The notes under the pieces were generated by a model. That model ran no database searches. It was not told the DNA's origin and saw only the letters and a program-made list of their open reading frames with translations. Of a stretch of 64,000 nucleotides of DNA, positions 39,556 through 52,100 are shown piece after piece. Each line of letters opens with the position of its first letter. The first letter of the stretch is position 1. Origin of the DNA: Sphaerolaimus hirsutus (Eukaryota > Nematoda > Chromadorea > Monhysterida > Sphaerolaimidae); contig OZ038456.1 in the NCBI GenBank assembly GCA_964036195.1, forward strand, positions 11,780,001 to 11,844,000, written 5' to 3'. Position numbers and translations under genes: made by a program.

Positions 39556-42500
39556 TTTTCAACTTTTTTAAGTGTAGTAAAAGCAAAATTAAATTACCCC
39601 ACACTGAATATGATCCTATTTACTACTATTTGTTTACTTTTCTTCAGACGCAACCAGGAATACTTGAAAATGAAGTGCTCAAGTGCACAGAAAATGCCTT
39701 GAGCCATCTGCATTTATACATTGCGAGCTTTTTCTTTAAGACTACCAGAGAATGGATGGACCTTCATCTATAATACTGATTCAGATAAAGGTAAACATTG
39801 AATAATGGATAGAGTATCTCTGGCTTTTTGAACTTTTTTTGAACTAGCTTTTGCATCTCGATTTTGACATGCACCTTAAAAAATTTTGACTATTACATTC
39901 ATTTTTATAGAATTACTTATTTATAATTGGCATGACTAGGGTGTCAACAAAAACTTTTTGGCGGAAAACGGAAACGGAAACGGAAAAAATCTTGCACCTG
40001 CCGGAAAACGGAAAACGGAAAAATGAAAGGCCGGAAAACGGAAACGGAAACATTTGCTGAAATTATGCCGGAAACGGAAAAAAATTGCTGAAATTTTGCC
40101 GGAAACGGAAAAAAATTTCAAGAAATTTATCCAGAAATCAAAAAATTTGCAGAAATCTTGCTAGAAACAGAAACAATTCACATTATTGAGAACCTGCATG
40201 CATGTTTACCAGTTTGGCTGAAACACAAAACAAAGAATTGAGCCAGAAAATGAAGAAAAGTTGGAAAAACAGACAATTGAGCCGGAAAATGGAAAAAAGG
40301 CGGAAAAACTGAAATTTTGGCCGGAAAACGGAAAATGAGCCGGAAAAACGGAAACGGAAATGGAAAACAATTTGCCTGCGGAAAGCGGAAACGGAAAACG
40401 GAAAGTTGACACCCTAGGCATGACCAAATTTTTCAATGAAAAGATTTATTTTTATGTAATTTTAACATTTTGTGTAAATTGCAGCGCAGTTGAACATGCC
40501 TACAATCCGCAGTATTATTTCTTTGAAACATACACTGACCAAAATGCAACCTCACTTCCAATTTTAAGTAATTTATTTTGCAAGTATCGCAAAGTATCGC
40601 AAATTACACTCCTGTAAAAGATCAATTAGAAAGAAACAGGGCTATGCAAATTCAGGTAAAATATAAATACCAATTTAAGCACACTTTGACTAGATAGAAG
40701 AAGTGTAGACATTGACTAGCAACTTGTTCACTGGTATAAGCATCTTGAAACCCAAATGCATACATTTTGACTGAGCATTTTTTCAGCAGGTGCATTTCTA
40801 ATTACACACCCTGGAAAAATTATCCTTCAATGAAGCCTGTGCCATTTGGTAAACAATTTTGATGTAAATACATACATACTGGATATTTTTTAGGAAAGTT
40901 CTTCTTTTCATAGAAAATGTCAGTAATTTTGCCAGGATATATTTTCATAGATTGTATTTCATATGGCTCAGGTGTCACTCACAAAAAAACATGATAAATC
41001 AATTTTACACATTCTAAAACCTAAAACCCAAATCTAAAACTCTCAATGTAAAACAAATACAGAATATGTTTACTATTCATATAAGAAAATTGATCTAAAA
41101 TGATCCACGCTACAGCAATCTCCATAACTAAAAATGAAAACTTTTATAAATATGTAAATCAATGTAACAGAAAACTGAAGGAAATGACTGAAGTTTCCAA
41201 AGAATGACTAGTACAAAAATACAAAATAAATGGTAAAGACATTAATTATTTTACATGTAATTATTCCCTAATCAAAACTATGATGCTACATATATTTATC
41301 ATACATAAACCATAACATGAAAATACAAAATGAAAAGAACAACAAGGAGGAAAATGCACATAGCATGAGGTTAGACACAATGTCAATGCCATTACTTTTT
41401 CAAAATGCCTTGAATTTCAGTCAAATAGAAGGTGAGGGTTCAATCTGGAACATTTTTTTCAGGTGAAAGTTTCAGTTGATGTTATTTTTTCAATGGCTGA
41501 AATTGCCTATAGTGGGATGTATTCCACTGGTGTGTTCAAACAAAAAAATTTGTGCAATGTAAAAAACAACATTTCTATTTTGTAGCAAGTGAATATTTAC
41601 TAAACGTAACTGGGACGAATGAATGTTCCAACAAAAATTGACAGATGTGGCAGTTCTGTTTAAGATCACTCCCTTTTGATAACTGCCCAGTCAACAAAGT
41701 GATCATTTATGAAACTTTAATTAGATATTCTAGTTAATAGTTTTTATCATAGTGTTTTCACTAACAGAAAATTGCATTAAATTCAGGCATTTTGTTCACC
41801 AATTTGAGGAGCAATACATAAAAAAACATTAGTAGAGAAATAATAATCGGAAAACATCCTATAAGTAACTGTTAATTTTTAAAATTTTGAGCAACCTACA
41901 AAATTCTCTGGGATATGAAAATATTGTTAAAGCACTTAGATAAAAATAAAGGAAAAAAGTTTCACTTCTAAAAATGACAAATGCGAATTGCTTTGGGTAC
42001 TGTATTTAAAGCAAATATTTACAGGGTGATTCAGGAGATGATTGAAATTCTAAAAAACCATCAAGAGTATGATTTTCATCAATGTTTTTATGGAACTGGA
42101 CATATATGTTTGACAGTTTTCTTGAAGAAAATTGCATAAATTAAAAATGTCCATTTTATAAACTTTCACACGGTCCACAAATGAATATTAGAGTGGGTAT
42201 GTCATAAAAGTTTGATTAATTATTTTGTATACATATGTTCCTGAATATCTAAGTCTCAATTCCAAAATCAATTAGGATGGCATTCCCACTGATTTGATGC
42301 ATAATTCTGCATATTTACCGAAGCACCCACCACCAGGGCATTCCTAGATATGACTATATTGTAAGTTATTCATTACTTTCCACATTTTTTTGAGTAGACA
42401 ATTAGGAAAGTCTAAGTAAAACAGGACTATTTTCCATAATGTGTCAAGAAATAAAAAAAACTATAAGAATTAAGGCACCAAAAATTTCAAAATAGTTTTC

Positions 42501-42944
42501 AAGGAATAAATTCACTCAAATATGCACCAGTGAAGAAAAGTATAAAACACTGCCACCAGAGTTTGAGCTTCAAAAATTTTTCTCCTATACACAAGGCTTC
42601 ATCCTTACACCAAGTCTGATCTGTAAGCTATAATATTCTTTTTACAAAGTTGTCCCATTTTGGGGCAATTTTCAGACAACCCAACACATGGCTGCACTGT
42701 CAATTTAAACATGACAAGAATTGAGAACCTAACATCTGTGTGAACTTTCAGTGTGAAGTGCATGTTTCCAGGCATCAAGGACACTTGAGCAGGAAAGAAC
42801 TCCAGAAGCCAGTAGTCAATAATGACAAGAAAATTTGCCCCAAAACAAGTGCCACTCCACAATAAATTTCAAAAACTAAAAAAAATATAAAAACAACAAA
42901 GTAAAAGTTGTTAAAACTCAAAATTTAAAGGTAATTTCCACCAC
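39556..42944. other. Intergenic region and probable 3' UTR of ncx
   Basis: Apart from the element 39937-40416, this is AT-rich single-copy-looking sequence. No gene is visible. The part next to 42945 is downstream of the ncx stop codon and probably includes its 3' UTR; no clear poly(A) signal could be fixed. Confidence 0.5.
39937..40416. mobile_element. TAGGGTGTCAAC hAT-like MITE filled with GGAAACGG
   Basis: Ends TAGGGTGTCAAC and GTTGACACCCTA. Exact 8-bp duplication ggcatgac at 39929-39936 and 40417-40424. Very similar to 24029-24537 through its length. Confidence 0.95.
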
Positions 42945-45900
42945 CTAGAAGCCTTCAATAACACAATAGGCCTCTAAAGAGCTGAGCAAAACATAGATCA
43001 GCCACAAACCAACAAGTACACATGTGGTCAAAACTTTGGCGGGCTTAGGGCCACCCAATTCACCCCCTATAAATGGCAGCCTTCTAATTAGCATTACAAT
43101 GATGCAAAATATTGCTTCAATGGTGAATACAATCACTGAGAAGCCAAGGGATCCTGATGGAACCTGAAAAATGGGGTTTTTGGCATTAGTGGAACAAAAT
43201 CAAAACAGACACATTGCCTATTGATAGGTAATGTAAATGCAAACTTGTAATTGTAACAGATATGTCAATTACTGACAAGTATACTCAGCACTGTACATTT
43301 TGGCAATTTTCCAAGAAACAAGAAATGTTTTTGAATTTGTGGGTGCCGCACAGAAAAGAAAAACTGTTCTTCTGTATACATTGAGCTTTAAGACAAAGCT
43401 CCTCTCTTATGTATGCAGTGAAAAGTGATTTTCAAAAAGGCAGGAGTTTGGTGACAAACACACATCCACTTTTTAAATGCACAGTGCTGAGCACCAATGG
43501 TGCCACAGTGAAATGGCACAGTGACTGAAGGAACGTGGCACTTCTCACTGGCATTGCACTCACTCGACTGAGCACCAGCACCATGGCATTTATGCATCAT
43601 TGTGCCTGCGCACACTAGTTTTCACCCGAAATTTCGAAAACTCATAAATCAGCTTGGAACGCATTTGAGTTTTCTACAATGAGGTTGCTGTCAACTACAG
43701 TTGGCGGAGATTAAGCATGACCAATTGTGAAAAAATCAAAGCTCATTTATGAGTTTCAGAAATTTCGTGTGAAAACTAGTGTGCGCGGGGCCAATACATC
43801 CCACATCAATCCAAAAAATCCACACAAAAAAAAGAATTAAAAAATACCCCTTAACCAACATAGAAAAATCCACCAATAAGCCAGTGATAAACTGCGGCCA
43901 TGGTCCAGGCGATGCCAATGCCCAAAAACACGTTGACAGCGTTAGATCCGGTCACATTGCCCACCGCATTGTCAGCATATGGGTCTTGCACTGCACTGGT
44001 GCGCGATGCGAATGTATCTGCAAGGGAGGGGGGGGGGTTATTTGAAGCGGGGGGTATATTTTTTGGTTGGAAAGTTGCTGTAGCCGCCAGAAATATTCCT
44101 GTAGGGTGGTAGGTATCCTATTAAGATGCACCAAAAGGATTCTGGACAGTGAAATGTAGGGGAATGGAAGAACAAAAAAGTTTAGTGAAATTGAATATCC
44201 AAAGTACCATCATCCAAATCACCATCATCTTTATTTTTCAGATGACTGGGGGGTGAAGGCAGCACAAGTTACCAAATTGTGTTTGTGACATTCCCACTAC
44301 CTAGTCAAAATTTGACCTTGTCACATGTTCTACTAAGTATAATTTCAGTACATTTTACTGGTTATAAATATAATACTGTCAAAGTTTCTTTTTAAATATA
44401 CTTTTGTATTAGTAAGTTTGTCACTCCTGTATACTCGCTGAATTTGCAGTTAAGAACAAAGCAAAAAAGGAAAGCATTAACAAAACAGAAAAACCAACCA
44501 GGCACACTGGTGCCCAAAGCGACAAAACTGATGGCATTGACCACATCTTTCAATCCAATGAAACAGCCCAAATGGCCAGCCAAGTCACCGACAAATGCAG
44601 TGACAAGACCGATCATGCAGATTGATGCCACGAAACATGCCCACCCTCCAAAATAGTCTGTGGGAGGGGGGTTATTTGGGGTTATTTCTTGTGGGTGGTA
44701 TTTCTTGCAGTGTTCTAACATTTTAAAATGTGCGAATGGGTAAAGTCATTGAAGATAGCATGGTGTATTGAAGTGTATCTTGTATTGAAGAGAACATAAC
44801 TTATTTTTGGAACAGTGTCAGAGCTGTATCCAGCAAGAAGTCAATTAATCCACTCTTTTACATGACACATGACATTTTACAGGGAAGTCTACACTTAACC
44901 GGGTCTGGGACTGCTCCCTGGTATGTTTTTGTATGAATTCAAAAAAATTCCAAAAGCGACTGCCCTTTCATAGATTGAGAGCAGGGCCACTTATAGCAGG
45001 AAACTTATATTTACATTTAATGAAAAAGGTTGGTGCACTTGGAATATCAATGAGAGGCTTTTTGGACAGAAATTAACTGGCAACAATGAATGTGACAAGT
45101 TTCAAGTACAGGCAGAATTTCACATGTTTCAAATGATATCAATTGTTGGCTGTCAACCACCTAGAAAATACAATAAAAGCCCTCCACACAAAACAACCCC
45201 CACTCACCAGTGGGTGGTATAAAAGCGAACAAGAGTTTCCATGGCAGCAATATATTATGGGTCAAATAATCACCCCAAGTAGGTGCGCCACCTCCTCCGC
45301 CTTCACCCTCCTCACCCTCTTCACCTTCATCATCTTCACCACCGCCTGAGTTGACATTTTTGGGGTTGAGTTCGCGATTTCGGTTTTTTAATTGTAAATA
45401 CAAATGGGTGTATTTACAAATTTTAGGATCAGATTGAATTTTCTGGTAATTTTATGGAACATTACTCACCAACAGCGAGTGCCTCAATAAATTGTTCCTT
45501 CCAACTTGTTGAGCCGATAATAATGCCTGTTTTCGCTGTTCGCATCATGCTGTCAACTAGGGACTGAAAACGTGATGTGGGCATTATTCACATTTTTGAC
45601 ATGTAGAGACAAGATGGGGACAACATCTACACCATACGTGAAAACAATATGTTGACGACAAATGCAGCATGGGGACAACATCGTCCCACAGCATGTTAAT
45701 GAATTGTGACGTACAGATACTCATCGTGGAAACAAAATAATGACACATGAAAACAACGTGTTGACAAAAGGGTTCAAACGGGACCGCGGTCCCAGTACAT
45801 GGTTCGGTGGAAAGTCGGGAATGGGTGGTCCCAGTCCCGGCCCGACACCCCAGCCCCAACATTTGAAAAAAGCCAGTCCTGGTCCCGGTCCCAGCAGCCC

Positions 45901-46185
45901 AGTTCCGATCCTGGCCCCGGTCCCGACACCCCATTCCCGGTCCCGACATTAGAAAATTTCTGGTCACTGTCTGAAAATCTGGTCCCGCTTGGACCCTAGT
46001 TGACACGTTGTTCCCATGTGCCAGCGCGTTGGTGAATCGCTGCGATGTTGTGCTTACGTGAAATTCATCGCTCTCAGTGATTGTTATGTGGCAGTCGGTG
46101 ATGTCGCCCAGCCTCGGTTTGCCCAAATTTGCAATGTCATCATCTCCGGATTTTGCCATTTCCTGGTTGTCTGATTTCTCGTCGC
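42945..46185 (-). CDS. ncx: NCX loop end and C-terminal membrane half with alpha-2 repeat (6 exons)
   Basis: Exons 46185-46058, 45563-45470, 45345-45208, 44657-44499, 44017-43860 and 43163-42945. They encode [20 protein letters not shown], then [16 protein letters not shown], then an acidic glycine run ([17 protein letters not shown]) and membrane entry [17 protein letters not shown]. The alpha-2 repeat spans [20 protein letters not shown] and [20 protein letters not shown]. The protein ends after [15 protein letters not shown] and EAYCVIEGF. Exon 44017-43860 uses donor TAT|gttggt, which makes the loop before the last exon exactly as long as in NCX1. Introns hold MITEs (miniature non-autonomous transposons) at 45768-45998 and 43605-43790. 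Confidence 0.96.
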
Positions 46186-49100
46186 CTGTGAAATTTACAT
46201 TGTGAATTGTTGGTGTTTTTTATTGTGATTAGCATTGAAAAAATCGTCAATTTTTAGAAAATATAATTAAATAAATTCTCAGAACATCTCTCAAGAAAAA
46301 AATATAATTAAATCTCTCTCAAAAAAACCCTGGAAAAAATATAAATAAATATAAATATCAGAATTTGAGAGATTTTCTGATATTTTTAAAAATCTGAGAA
46401 AATCTCCCAAAATAAAATACAATTAAATCTCTCTAGAAAATCATGAAAAAAATATAAATCTCAGAAAATTCCATGAGATTTACTGCGATTTTTTAAATAT
46501 AAATCTCCCAGATATTTTTTCAATGCTAATTGTGATGTTGTGCCGGTATAAATTTACTCACAGTGAAAAAGTGCTACTTATTACACTAGGAGATTGGCTG
46601 ATGTGCTCCCAAATTTCCCGAATAGCTGAGTCATGCACATACAGAGTGAGTGATGTAAAAGCGTAATGGTGCTAGCACCAAAGCATCATTATGATTAGTG
46701 ATGTAAAAAGCGCCAGGACTGTGGCACCAAGCGCCAGGACTTTGGCGCCAAGCGCCATGGTGCTTTTCCGACCCCCAGCGCAAGCGCCAATGGCGCCAGA
46801 GCAAAATGGCGCCAAGCGCCAGAAGCGCCATGGCCCATGGCTCTTTGCTTTGGTGCTAGCGCCAAGCGCCAGCGCCAGCCATTTTGTTCCTGGTGCCTGC
46901 CAAAAATAGCGCCAAGCGCCAAAAGTGCCATGGCGCTTTTCGTGGGTATGGCGCCAAGCGTCAATGGCGCCAAGCGCCAAATGGGCCATGGCATGGCGCT
47001 TTTTGCTTTGGCGCTAGCGCCAAGCGCCAGCGCCATGGCGCTTTTACATCACTAATTATGATGCATGTTTTTGGTGTATTACAACATATTCATCGACCGC
47101 CACTGTGGTGTGACGCCTAATTTGTAATTATTAATTGACTCCATAAAAAAGTAAATTAAAGCGCCATGCCACATTGGGCCCATGCAAATTTATATTCCAT
47201 GGGCCAGATTACATTTGTCCAACAGATTTCTTCTGCATCACTATAACACCAGACAAATTCTTCATTGTGACACCAAATAAAAATAATGCAAGCTTTAAAA
47301 AAAGTTTATGTTGTCATTTATGCAAAGTGTAGCGCATAGAGCATATTAAAAGCATAATGCGCATGAAGCCTGGCTAATCTGTCAGGTAATTGTCCATTTT
47401 GCATGCTGGCGCTTAGCTTTAGCACCAATTGATGCGGTGCCGCGCCATGGCCCATTGGCGTTTGGCGTCAAACAACAGAAAAGTGTTGGCGCTAAAAAAT
47501 TTACATCTACACTCAATGGAAGAGGATTATTTAGGGGTAAAACTGAGAGAACTGTTGAAATCAATATATCCTATTTATGACAGCCATGTCTACTCAAAAC
47601 AGAAAAAATCAGGCATGCAGGATTAGAAACCAAATTATAATCATAATTATCTGTGGGTTAATTCTGAAATTTTTTTCTTAATTAATGAAGTTAAAAGTGC
47701 ACTTCAATTTCCATTCAAAGTTCAATTTATGTGATGTGCTTTCAACGAAAAAATTTGTATAACATAGGTTTCACTTACAAACATATTTACAAAACACATG
47801 TCCATTGCATCCCAACCGTATACAATAGGGCCTACTTACATAGAATCGAACTGAAAAATTCATGCAACAACAAAAAAATCCATGCAAAAATACCTGCTTT
47901 ACTTTTCTTTTTCTCAGCGGTACTTTCTTTTTTGCCAGCTTTGCTCTCTTTTTTAGCTGCCACTTCAGTTTTGTCTTTAGGCTTGGATTCAGAAGTATCT
48001 GTATGTTTTCAAAATAGGATGCATATACTCGGCGTACGTGATACTCTGCCCTCGCACTGATTTATGTCTCGTGTTGGAAGCGTGCCAATGATTATTAAAT
48101 CGTGCGATTTCCGTTAAAATATGAAAAAAATTCATCGATGTGAATATGTACATCATAACAACAATCAATTTTGTCATCTTCTTTGAAACTCGGACGCGTT
48201 AACCATCGTTGGCACACTTCCAGCGGGAACCACGCGTGCAGGGTGTAAAGTAACCGGAGTATACGTGAAAATGCATAGCATGCAACGTTTATCAGAGACC
48301 ATGCAAACAAAATCACCTTTGGGATTGTTTTAACACAGATTTTTGTATAATATAATTGTTTTCTGGGATTTAAATTTTCGGCATTTGACACTACTTTTAC
48401 TCAACTATGACATTTGCTCTGAGACATGTTTTCCATGTAACGAGAATGACCGTTTGTATTTCTGTGTACAAGAAAATTAACAAAATCATGAAAATATACA
48501 GTAATTTTTTAAAAATAGTTGTGCCAAAAATATAACATTGTCTGTAGTATTTCCGTTTTACAGTAAACATGCTAAATGCCACACTGCATATCGTAAAACA
48601 CGAGTATTGAATACATTCCATGCAATATACATACATAGACAAATATATCGCCGATGGAACTCACATCAATTTTAAATTATTCCACAAAACATTCCACACA
48701 CAAAAAAAAATTGGCAGCATGTCAAAAGTCGAACACTGCGCGCACCTGATTCCTCGGCCTCGCCGGCCTTGCGCTCCAAGCGCCTGCGGACCCTTTCCTG
48801 GACCTTCGATTCATCTGCGCCGCAAAGTGGACAAGGTGGACAAAACAGATTTGGGTTGACTGACGCGAGCTGGCAGTTTGCGTATGTGCAAATGGAATTT
48901 GCAAAATGCGAACTGTGCCAGAAAAAGAAAAAGTTTTATATATATACAGTACGTGGCTTGGAGTGCACATGCATTTACCGTAAATTTTCGAATAAGTCCC
49001 CCTCGAATAAATCTCCCTTTGTTATGAGTGTGAGGAAAAATACCCCTCGAATAACTTCCCCCTCGAACGAGTCCCCCTCAAAAAATTCTGACGAAAAAAC

Positions 49101-52100
49101 CCTCTCCCGTGGACGCTTTCGAGGATTTACAGTATGCACATTTGTACGGCTAGTCAGGGGTCTCGAATGGGGGCGGGGGGTTGGGGGGGGGGGTTACACC
49201 CCCCCCCCAACCGCCCAGCTATCTATCTATCCCGGAGGCCGCTCAGCTATCTATCTATCCCGGAGGCAAAATTTGGGGCTACTACCCCCTAAACCCCCCC
49301 CCAAATCGCCCAGCTATCTATTTATCTGGAGCGATTTTTCAGAAACTATACCCCAATTTTCGCTCAAAATCGCTATTCTTCATACCTATATATAGATTTT
49401 CACCTCCAAAATCACTAGTTCATGCATCTAACTGCCTATTTTCAGCTATTTTAAGTACTATATGCTCTTGTATACCCATTTTGAGTGTGTTTACACCTAC
49501 TTATAGCGACTTTTCTCCCTTTTCTTCCTTCTACGCCCCGAAAAAGCCTATATATCGAACCACCACAACCCCCTCCCCAAACCCCCCCCCAGAAAATTTT
49601 TCAGCTATCTATCCCTCCGGAGGAGCGATTTGCTATCTATCCAACCACTCGGAGGGTCAAAATTCAAGATACCCCTGCGGCTAGTGATGGTAACCCTAGT
49701 GCTAGTATGGTATAACTAGGTATTGTGTGTTCGACATTACGATGCCAAACCTACTGGAAAATGTTTTTAAATTTTTGAGTGTTTTTTTCTAAAATGGCTG
49801 TTCGAGTTTTGAATTTCTTCCAAAAATATGTAGGTTCCAAATTTTTATATATATTTTTAGAATTATTTTTAATACTCACCTAATTATAAATACAAAATGA
49901 AGCACACCATCTGATTCCTGTGGAAACGCTTTGTGGCACAGTTATCATTTTACACAAGTGATATTGCATATACAAAGTTACAAACTACACAGCTACATAC
50001 ACACATTAATTCGTACAGGTCCATTTCAACTTTTTTTATTGGAAAGATTCAAATAACTTAATACAAAGGCTGCAGGCATGGGTTGCAAACTGGACTCCCT
50101 TGGTAATTTGTCCCAGCTTGCAAATTGCCATAAAAATATTGACTGTAAGTACCGTATTTCTTCTAATAGAAGAGTGCCGTTCTATTTTTTCTTCAACTTT
50201 TTACATGCCGTTCTACTGGATGCTGCCGTTCTATTTTTTTCAAAAACCTTTTTCACACATTTCTCATTTGAACATAGTATTTTATTATGAAACGTGAGAA
50301 ACATTGTAATATCAGAGTATAAATTCAAAGAAAACAAAATTTGAAAACAACACTTGAATCATGGTGAATGAAATGCTTTTGTGTTTTGGCATTGTTCCAG
50401 CATAATTTCGTTGTATTGCCGTCCTATTGGGGGTGCCATTCTATTGGAGGCTGCCATTCAATTGTTTCATGGGTGTAAAAATGTGCCAAAAACCTGACAT
50501 TCTATTTAAGGTGCCCTTCTACTGGGGGTATCCACCCGTTCTATTAGAAGAAATACGGTATATGGTTTCGATTTGGGTTTCGGTTTCGGATACGGATGTT
50601 AGAGTAGATTGGACTGGTTAAGTAAAGTAAAGTGACAAGTCGTGACAACAATGATAAAGTAGATTCGCCTGTTCGAATACACACTGCCGATTCCAGAATC
50701 TACACCGTTTACGTCAAATTCGGTAAACTTCTCACCGCAGGTTATTGGTTGACAAAATTCTTAACTGCTAAATATTAAGTAAACGTGGGTACCGTAGTTT
50801 CTTTTCGGAAGTTCGTTTTTCAAACATGGTCGCCTGTTTAAATTGAAACGATCCCAAATCCAGTTCCAGGTGAGAAGAAGGGAGAAGTAAAACGGCAAAT
50901 GCGAAGTGAAATGAGAAGAAAATTGGCAAAAGCGAAGTGAAAAAAATAAAAAGTAATTTCCCTCCGCATTTGTCAATTTCCTTCTCAATTCATTTCTCAC
51001 TTCTCATTTCACTTAACATTACTTCTCATTTCTCAATTTGCGGAACTGGCCACTGCTCATGCAACAAGCCATAGCCACACGTTTACACTGTAACTGTAAC
51101 TGAAACCACACTGTTAACTTTACAGTACAAAAAATATTACAGTACGTTCTTGAATAAGCCCCCGTGGGAGTATTTTTCAATGGGATTTCAACAAGTGCAG
51201 TATCACAGGAACATTTTTATAGATATAATTGATTCAGGATAATAAGTGAAAATATTGACTAGCAAAATAAGAAATGAGCTAGGATGTGTCATGCCCAGAA
51301 GACAAGTACATATATGATTATAAATAAAAAAGCATGCTTTCATAGGTAAACAAGCAATTTTAATTGAACACATTTTCATGCTTTTGGACCTCAGAAACAT
51401 CCTAGCCATAAATCGAAAAAGTGTCATTCTTTTTTCTTTAAAAAAAATTAGATTTTTTTCAATAAAACAAACCGCCAAGTTTCTTCTGCCACACTGGTTC
51501 GTAAAGTTCGATTCTGAAATCCTTTTTCTTTTCATATTCTTCTTCGTTATAAATTCCCACTTCGATTGTAGCCCTGAAAACATGGCATTTTTATATTCCC
51601 GTGGAGCCAAAAAGATTCGAGGAACGATTCTGAAAACAACACTGTTTTTAAATGCTTTTAAAATTGACCAAAATATTTTCAGAATAAATTATAAAATGCA
51701 ACAACAACTTGAAGTAAATTTGCAGCTCGTGTGACATTTTTTATTTCTTGCATTTTTATTTCCTAAAATTAGTGATGTAAAAGCGTCATGGAGCCGCCGC
51801 TTGGCGCTAGCGCCAAACCAAAACCAGCCATGGCGCCTGACGCTAATATTATCTGGTGATATTGGCCCTTGGCGCTAATAAATGTTCACATCTTTTCACA
51901 AAAAGCGCAGAACAAAATTTCCTTTCATTGGCACGCTTCCAACGTGAGACATAAATAACTGTCACGCGGATTGTCATGTTTATGCAGTATATTTTTTACG
52001 CGTGCACCAAATCCACTGGTAAAACTGTTGTTTTTTTTATTTGATAATTCTATGTTGATCAATTCAATTAGGTGAAATGTGGTTCAATTATGTAAAGACA

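Noticed and set aside
51378-51734. 118-aa plus-strand open frame
   Set aside because: It is the antisense of the NCX exon 51573-51473 and its flanks.
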